This document shows positions 6,199 to 9,207 of a DNA stretch of 9,207 nucleotides, piece after piece. The stretch's first letter is position 1, and each line of letters begins with the position of its first letter. The DNA comes from Collinsella sp. (GTDB lineage: Bacteria > Actinomycetota > Coriobacteriia > Coriobacteriales > Coriobacteriaceae), in NCBI GenBank assembly GCA_019419585.1, contig DXZQ01000039.1:1-9207 (forward strand), in the 5' to 3' direction. The notes below the pieces were generated by a model. The model did not search any database, had not been told where the DNA came from, and was given only the letters and a program-made list of their open reading frames with translations. The position numbers and the translations under genes are program-made.

Positions 6199-6616
6199 GA
6201 GCCTGACAAAACATCTGCCTGCGATTGAGAATGCCGAGGGATTTGGCAACTGGGTTGTAGACCGAGAGAGCAAGGGCACCATGGACGACCCAATCAAGAT
6301 ACCCTACGTGAATTACGGAACGACGGTTGCTGACGTTGAACAAGCAATCTACGACTTCGTCGACGAGCATTCAGAGTACGAGTTCACGCATTACCACGAC
6401 ATACTTGAACGCAACGGACTCGAGTGGAGCAGCCAAGCAATGTCTGGGGCAGATGTATCGGAACTTGACGGCCAGGCGGTGATGGCGCTTCTGCTCGGAG
6501 CCGTGAGAGCAGAACGCTTCTGCGATGGGGCACTGCTCGGCTTCTTTGGGGACGGGAGCATGAGACGCTGGCTTTTGCGTCTGCGCGAGATTGATGACAA
6601 AGGTAGCGATGAGTAA
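6191..6616 (+). CDS. DUF6508 domain-containing protein in the McrBC operon
   Basis: The 141-residue product has an N-terminal part of mixed helix and loops (ADVEQAIYDFVDEH, YHDILERNGLEW) and a C-terminal block, ELDGQAVMALLLGAVRAERF, then CDGALLGFFGDGSMRRWLLRL. That block matches my memory of DUF6508 (L-D-xx-x-LL-xxxR-x-RFC-x-G-x-L ... G ... LxRL). The function of that family is unknown to me. The ATG at 6191 is chosen over 6158 because AAAAGAGG (6177-6184) precedes it by six bases. It overlaps mcrC by 8 nt, so it is almost certainly translated with the restriction genes. Inference: an accessory, sensor or regulator of the restriction complex. No signal peptide, membrane segment or catalytic motif was seen. 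Confidence 0.72.
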   Translation: MFESLTKHLPAIENAEGFGNWVVDRESKGTMDDPIKIPYVNYGTTVADVEQAIYDFVDEHSEYEFTHYHDILERNGLEWSSQAMSGADVSELDGQAVMALLLGAVRAERFCDGALLGFFGDGSMRRWLLRLREIDDKGSDE

Positions 6617-6648
6617 CAACTTGAGCCTCACCATTGAGATACACAGCG

Positions 6649-6795
6649 ATGAAGACGGACGATAGAGTTGCGACCATCTTTCCCAGTGAGGGACTTGTCG
6701 TCGGATATGGCACGGTGTGGGCCAGCAGCAAGACGGAACACGCGCACTTCCGCATAGATGCTGCAAGCACGTTGGAATGCAACATCTCGGCATGA
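6649..6795 (+). CDS. Possible small ORF at the end of the defence operon
   Basis: A 48-codon frame starts at ATG 6649 (MKTDDRVATI, then FPSEGLVVGYGTVWASS) and stops at TGA 6793-6795, three bases before a strong hairpin. An 18-codon frame beginning at ATG 6609 (MSNNLSLTIEIHSDEDGR) overlaps the DUF6508 stop by 8 nt in the same coupled style as the upstream genes. The two frames overlap and could be one protein interrupted by a frameshift near 6655-6665. There is no clear ribosome binding site at 6649. I do not recognise either sequence, and both may be chance frames in what is otherwise a 220-base gap. Confidence 0.3.
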   Translation: MKTDDRVATIFPSEGLVVGYGTVWASSKTEHAHFRIDAASTLECNISA

Positions 6796-6797
6796 AA

Positions 6798-6839
6798 ACA
6801 TGTATGAGGGACAATGGATTAATCACCCCTCATACATGT
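6798..6839. terminator. 13-bp inverted repeat between convergent genes (bidirectional terminator candidate)
   Basis: ACATGTATGAGGG and CCCTCATACATGT are perfect 13-bp complements around a 16-nt loop. It stands between the end of the rightward defence operon and the stop codon of the leftward gene (6843). Read on the minus strand the stem is followed by TTTTC, a short U-run; on the plus strand there is no U-run. A bidirectional terminator is the simplest reading, stronger for the minus-strand gene. Confidence 0.6.
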
Positions 6840-6842
6840 CGG

Positions 6843-7190
6843 CTAAGCAGCGCGAAGCGTAAAAAACAGACCGCCAAAGAACAGCACAGCACAGGTGCCC
6901 ACAACCAACTCGAAGTTCGACTTATGCAGCTTCGTCGTGGTATCGGACATTGCCTGTCGAATCTTCTCAGACTCCTGCATGACCTTATCGAACTGTTCGT
7001 CGGTCAGATTGCCGCTCTGGAGCAGGGCCTGTGTCTCGTCGGCCTGCATGCTCAGGACTTCCATCTGGCGCATGACAACAGAGTGATTAGTGTCCATGGC
7101 CTTATCCATGCTCTGCTTGGCGAAGTCGGCGAGATCCTTGCGATCCATGTCATTGTCCTCGTAATGCGGTACCAGCGTGTTAGTCGCCAT
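6843..7190 (-). CDS. Small C-terminally membrane-anchored coiled-coil protein, unknown function
   Basis: The 115-residue product has a short N-terminal tail and a long amphipathic, charged helical region (about residues 15-92, including MRQMEVLSMQADETQALL and DEQFDKVMQESEKIRQAM). A single hydrophobic segment near the C-terminus (ELVVGTCAVLFFGGLFFTL, about 94-112) is followed only by RAA. That is a tail-anchor layout, with the coiled coil presumably facing the cytoplasm. The ATG is supported by CGGAGA seven bases upstream on the minus strand. It is convergent with the McrBC operon and divergent from the helix-turn-helix gene at 7356, sharing a 165-bp intergenic region. I do not recognise the family. 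Phage-exclusion proteins and membrane partners of toxin or abortive-infection modules can look like this, but that is speculation. Confidence 0.72.
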   Translation of the reverse strand: MATNTLVPHYEDNDMDRKDLADFAKQSMDKAMDTNHSVVMRQMEVLSMQADETQALLQSGNLTDEQFDKVMQESEKIRQAMSDTTTKLHKSNFELVVGTCAVLFFGGLFFTLRAA

Positions 7191-7208
7191 TGTTAGTTCT
7201 CCGTTCTA

Positions 7209-7225
7209 GGGCTCACATGGAGCCC
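7209..7225. promoter_or_regulatory. Small hairpin/operator-like palindrome in the 5' leader of the minus-strand gene
   Basis: GGGCTC-ACATG-GAGCCC is a perfect 6-bp inverted repeat just upstream of the ribosome binding site of the minus-strand gene. It could be a leader hairpin or an operator for the divergent helix-turn-helix protein. Confidence 0.4.
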
Positions 7226-7252
7226 GTTAGTGTTTTGCATTGATTACACGGC

Positions 7253-7281
7253 TTGATGTCCGTACCTCGTGGCCACATAAT
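7253..7281 (+). promoter_or_regulatory. Sigma-70-type promoter for the helix-turn-helix gene
   Basis: TTGATG (7253-7258, 4/6 to TTGACA) and CATAAT (7276-7281, 5/6 to TATAAT) are separated by exactly 17 nt. Transcription would start near 7288, giving a leader of about 68 nt before ATG 7356. The first copy of the ATGTCCGTAC repeat overlaps the -35 end and spacer, which is a sensible operator position. Confidence 0.55.
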
Positions 7282-7342
7282 GCACGGTAGTACGAAATGC
7301 TGTGTTCTGTGAACAGCCATTAGGACACCAAAATGTCCGTAC
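7256..7342. repeat. 10-bp direct repeat ATGTCCGTAC, two copies in the divergent intergenic region
   Basis: ATGTCCGTAC occurs at 7256-7265 (overlapping the promoter) and at 7333-7342 (just before the ribosome binding site). The copies are 77 bp apart. The second is half of an inverted pair, GGACA (7323-7327) and TGTCC (7334-7338). Between them lies a palindrome, TGTTC-TGT-GAACA (7303-7315), near the expected transcript start. The arrangement suggests binding sites for a regulator, the obvious candidate being the protein encoded next door. Confidence 0.5.
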
Positions 7343-7355
7343 TAAAGGAGTCAAG

Positions 7356-8453
7356 ATGAACAATGCTGAGACTGATGCTTTTGGAGAGAAAATTGACCCC
7401 GAGTGGTTTAAGTGGGTGATACACCGGCTTGACTCGAGCATACGTAAGATTGGGGCTGATGCCGACATTGGCAGAACAGAGAAAACCATACTTCGTGCGG
7501 TGAAGTCGGGAACGATACGCCCCGAATTGCTGGATCAGATTGCAAAGAAGCTCGACGTCTACCCAGACTATCTTGCGGGTCGCTACGCATGGACGCTCAA
7601 TCTCGACATCATGAAAGAAGAGGGAGTCCTTGACTACTGGCGTGAGCACTATCTGAGCCCGAAGCAATTCCCATACAAACTTGCGGAGCAGTTACGGCTT
7701 GATTCCTATCGTCAGCTTATTGACACGCTGCTCATCCATGGCATTTCTGAAGCTGAGTACAAGGGTCTGGACTGGAATAAGAGGCACGAGCTCGAAAGAG
7801 AACTAGATCGACAAACAACCCGAATTCTCAACCACTGGTTTCCTGACCATGCGAGGCCTGTGGAGGATCTCGAATACTTCCAAACTATGGAATGGCAGGA
7901 TGAACGTGATGTGATTGAAGCCATGCTTGACTACTTAAAGGACCGAGGGCTCGTGACTGTTTATGACCAAGAGCCTGATGATGACTCAGAGGATCCATTC
8001 TTTGAGGAGTACAAGCACCTGTCTGTAGTTAGCATGCCTACGATGTCCCGCATCGTCATCAAGGGCGAATCGGGCTTTTGTAGCGTTGATGAGGCATTCA
8101 CCGACATGGTTGTCATCACACCCGATTGGATCAGCTACAAATACAAGCCTCGTAAGATATCAGAGCATAACTTGCCGATGAGCTGGGCATACCAGCCAAG
8201 CGGCCTTGGCTATCGTGCGCTGTTCGATGAAGCTGCCGAGAAGGTCACCGGTATCCTAGAGCTAGATGACGAGGAGTTTGTTGCCGACATAGGTTCAACG
8301 ACGTTTGCCGTCACATATCCCAATGGAACAAAGAAGCATAGGGTCTTTTGCCTGCCAGGCGACGACTTTGCTGAGTGTTTTGCACTGGTGAAGAAGATGG
8401 TTCCAAGCGAAGAGGCGATTCCACGCGTCCTTATAACCTCAGATGATGAGTAG
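7356..8453 (+). CDS. Helix-turn-helix protein of unknown function (putative regulator/defence-associated)
   Basis: The 365-residue protein starts at ATG 7356, nearly ideally placed after AAAGGAG (7344-7350). An earlier in-frame GTG (7302) lies in the promoter leader and is rejected. Residues about 25-80 resemble an XRE-like helix-turn-helix (IGRTEKTILRAVKSG, then LLDQIAKKLDVYPDYLAG). The middle (about 85-170) is helical, with YWREHYLSPKQFPYKL, SYRQLIDTLLIHGIS and an ELDRQTTRILNHWF helix. A short acidic loop (EPDDDSED) precedes a C-terminal mixed alpha/beta part with FAVTYPNGTKKHRVFCLPGD and DFAECFALVKKMVP. I know this general layout from uncharacterised HTH proteins of gut anaerobes, but no named family. 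It is divergent from the small membrane protein and sits just before a phage lysis cassette. A repressor, or an abortive-infection-like effector with a DNA-binding head, are possible. Confidence 0.75.
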   Translation: MNNAETDAFGEKIDPEWFKWVIHRLDSSIRKIGADADIGRTEKTILRAVKSGTIRPELLDQIAKKLDVYPDYLAGRYAWTLNLDIMKEEGVLDYWREHYLSPKQFPYKLAEQLRLDSYRQLIDTLLIHGISEAEYKGLDWNKRHELERELDRQTTRILNHWFPDHARPVEDLEYFQTMEWQDERDVIEAMLDYLKDRGLVTVYDQEPDDDSEDPFFEEYKHLSVVSMPTMSRIVIKGESGFCSVDEAFTDMVVITPDWISYKYKPRKISEHNLPMSWAYQPSGLGYRALFDEAAEKVTGILELDDEEFVADIGSTTFAVTYPNGTKKHRVFCLPGDDFAECFALVKKMVPSEEAIPRVLITSDDE

Positions 8454-8540
8454 AAAGCATCTCGACATCATGCATAGAAGAACGTAAGGTCAAGCGACAA
8501 CTCCGAGCATAATCTGCGTACTTGTGACACGGTCGGACAT

Positions 8541-8584
8541 TGCCTCCCGAGGACGAAAAGCCGATCTCGGGAGGCAGTTCTTTT
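8541..8584 (+). terminator. Intrinsic terminator whose 3' arm carries the Shine-Dalgarno of the next gene
   Basis: TGCCTCCCGAG (8541-8551) and CTCGGGAGGCA (8566-8576) form a perfect 11-bp GC-rich stem with a 14-nt loop, followed by GTTCTTTT. This is a good Rho-independent terminator. The GGGAGG at 8569-8574 is also the only ribosome binding site for ATG 8585, ten bases further on. Folding would therefore both end transcription and hide the ribosome binding site of the lysis genes. The stretch 8454-8540 before it shows no gene or clear promoter. Confidence 0.7.
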
Positions 8585-8803
8585 ATGGAGTCAATCATCG
8601 TGGCGTGCATTACTGGTGTCGTAACGCTGATTGGAGTGATCCTTTCCAACTCTAAGAGCAGAGCCGTCATGGAGGTCAAGCTCGACGCCCTCACGGAAAA
8701 GGTCGAGAAGCACAACCAGGTCCTGGAGCGCACCTACGTACTCGAGCAGGACATGGCTGTCGCGATGCACGACATCGAGTCCTTGAAGGGAAAGGTGGGC
8801 TGA
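8585..8803 (+). CDS. Phage holin-accessory (XhlA-like) membrane/coiled-coil protein
   Basis: From ATG 8585 the protein has 72 residues: an N-terminal transmembrane segment (IIVACITGVVTLIGVIL, about 4-20) followed by a basic patch (SNSKSR) and a heptad-like helical tail (VKLDALTEKVEKHNQVLERTYVLEQDMAVAMHD split over residues 29-61). Small proteins with one membrane helix and a coiled coil immediately before a holin are typical of phage lysis cassettes (haemolysin XhlA-like). The upstream in-frame start at 8540 would put coding sequence through the terminator hairpin and is rejected; GGGAGG before 8585 supports this start. The next gene begins one base after its stop. The tail contains the HNQVxxRTxVLEQDM pattern that I recall from prophages of gut actinobacteria. 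Confidence 0.72.
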   Translation: MESIIVACITGVVTLIGVILSNSKSRAVMEVKLDALTEKVEKHNQVLERTYVLEQDMAVAMHDIESLKGKVG

Positions 8804-8804
8804 C

Positions 8805-9047
8805 ATGAACGAGTTTCTGGCAAGCAACGAGTGGTACTGGCGACTGGCACGCACGATCGTGCAGGGAGTCCTTGGCGTGGTCATCGCCAACATCGACCTG
8901 ATCATGGGCTGGTGCGTGCTGGACCCGAGCGTGAGGGGCCTGGTCGTGGCGCTCGTGATGGCGGTCCTTTCTCCCATCATGGCGACACTCGGCGGAGGCG
9001 ACAAGGGCATCGTCATCCCGAAGGGCGGTGCCAACCGTAGGGCTTAA
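8805..9047 (+). CDS. Phage holin, two transmembrane helices
   Basis: The 80-residue protein has two predicted membrane segments, about residues 16-35 (TIVQGVLGVVIANIDLIMGW) and 45-63 (LVVALVMAVLSPIMATLG), and a short Gly/Lys/Arg-rich cytoplasmic tail (GGGDKGIVIPKGGANRRA). This fits small class II-type holins such as the r1t-like group, which form lesions in the cell membrane to release endolysin. AAAGGTGG (8791-8798) provides the ribosome binding site. It follows the XhlA-like gene by one base and its 3' end overlaps the muramidase start, as expected for a lysis operon. Confidence 0.75.
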   Translation: MNEFLASNEWYWRLARTIVQGVLGVVIANIDLIMGWCVLDPSVRGLVVALVMAVLSPIMATLGGGDKGIVIPKGGANRRA

Positions 9048-9207
9048 CGGCATCGACATCTCGAGCTGGCAGGACGACCTAGTCGTCGGCAACATGGCGA
9101 CCTGCGACTTCGTCATCGTGAAGGCGACCGCGGCGGCAAAGCTCGCTACTACCTGCTCACACTCGTCTTTCACGACCAGGCAGACAGCATCGCCGAGGCG
9201 GTCACGG
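9028..9207 (+). CDS. GH25 (1,4-beta-N-acetylmuramidase) phage endolysin, N-terminal part; possibly frameshifted
   Basis: The frame from GTG 9028 reads VPTVGLNGIDISSWQ (residues 1-15), then DFVIVKAT. The G-I-D-I-S-S-W-Q strand, with the catalytic-site Asp of the first beta-strand, and the VIVKAT strand are the hallmark of glycoside hydrolase family 25 lysozymes, which cut the glycan of peptidoglycan. It overlaps the holin end by 20 nt; AAGGG lies only 3-4 bases before the GTG, so this start is tentative. After residue 34 the frame turns into Ala/Ser/Thr/Arg-rich sequence unlike the family. In another frame from 9132 the reading GGKARYYL, then FHDQADSIAEA, is more GH25-like, so a frameshift near 9129-9132 is likely. 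The gene runs past the window end. Confidence 0.65.
   Translation, partial: MPTVGLNGIDISSWQDDLVVGNMATCDFVIVKATAAAKLATTCSHSSFTTRQTASPRRSR

Noticed and set aside
6371..6826. Minus-strand frames opposite DUF6508 and the operon end
   Set aside because: They cross the terminator hairpin and the DUF6508 gene, are Cys/Ser/Pro-rich, and have no ribosome binding site.
7303..7315. TGTTC-TGT-GAACA as an SOS (LexA) box
   Set aside because: Gram-positive LexA boxes have GAAC then GTTC in that order; here the order is reversed, so it is kept only as a generic palindrome.

Overview
The window looks like a mosaic from a gut-type actinobacterium, most likely of class Coriobacteriia, although that placement is an inference. 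The basis is a DtxR/IdeR-like iron box upstream of the first operon, moderate-to-high GC with C-ending codons in several genes, frequent GTG/TTG starts, and a lysis cassette of a style I associate with phages of that group. No rRNA, tRNA, CRISPR array, integrase or transposase was seen.

Left part (1-2589). A non-coding stretch holds several close-set palindromes and a 12-bp direct repeat. It leads into a promoter overlapped by a 15/19 match to the DtxR/IdeR consensus. Three consecutive class I SAM-dependent methyltransferase genes follow (297-926, 913-1518, 1633-2463). The third is of the leucine carboxyl methyltransferase/TcmP type. They look like one iron-repressed operon acting on a small molecule, perhaps a metallophore or haem-related compound; the substrate cannot be read from the sequence. 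A fourth gene starts right after them (2473) but breaks off after about 20 plausible residues.

Middle part (2590-6840). Directly after that break lies the C-terminal remnant of an adenine-specific DNA methyltransferase that has lost its 5' part. Then come an McrB-type AAA+ GTPase with an internal EVE/PUA-like modified-base reader, an McrC-type PD-(D/E)XK nuclease subunit, and a DUF6508 protein. Their ends overlap (GTGA, then 8 nt), which suggests one translationally coupled defence operon. With the methylase broken, the nuclease either acts as a modification-dependent (type IV) system or is an orphan of a GTP-dependent type II system resembling LlaJI/BsuMI. The GTPase gene has an odd start: homology-like sequence begins at an ATT codon that overlaps the methylase stop codon.

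Right part (6843-9207). A small membrane-anchored protein on the minus strand is divergent from a 365-aa protein with an N-terminal helix-turn-helix. The intergenic region between them has a good promoter, repeats and palindromes. I recognise neither protein by name, and the pair is the best candidate for an undescribed module. A hairpin terminator then leads into a phage lysis cassette: an XhlA-like membrane/coiled-coil protein, a two-helix holin, and the start of a GH25 muramidase that runs off the window and may be frameshifted. This end is therefore prophage or prophage-derived, and the defence genes may be its cargo or an adjacent island.
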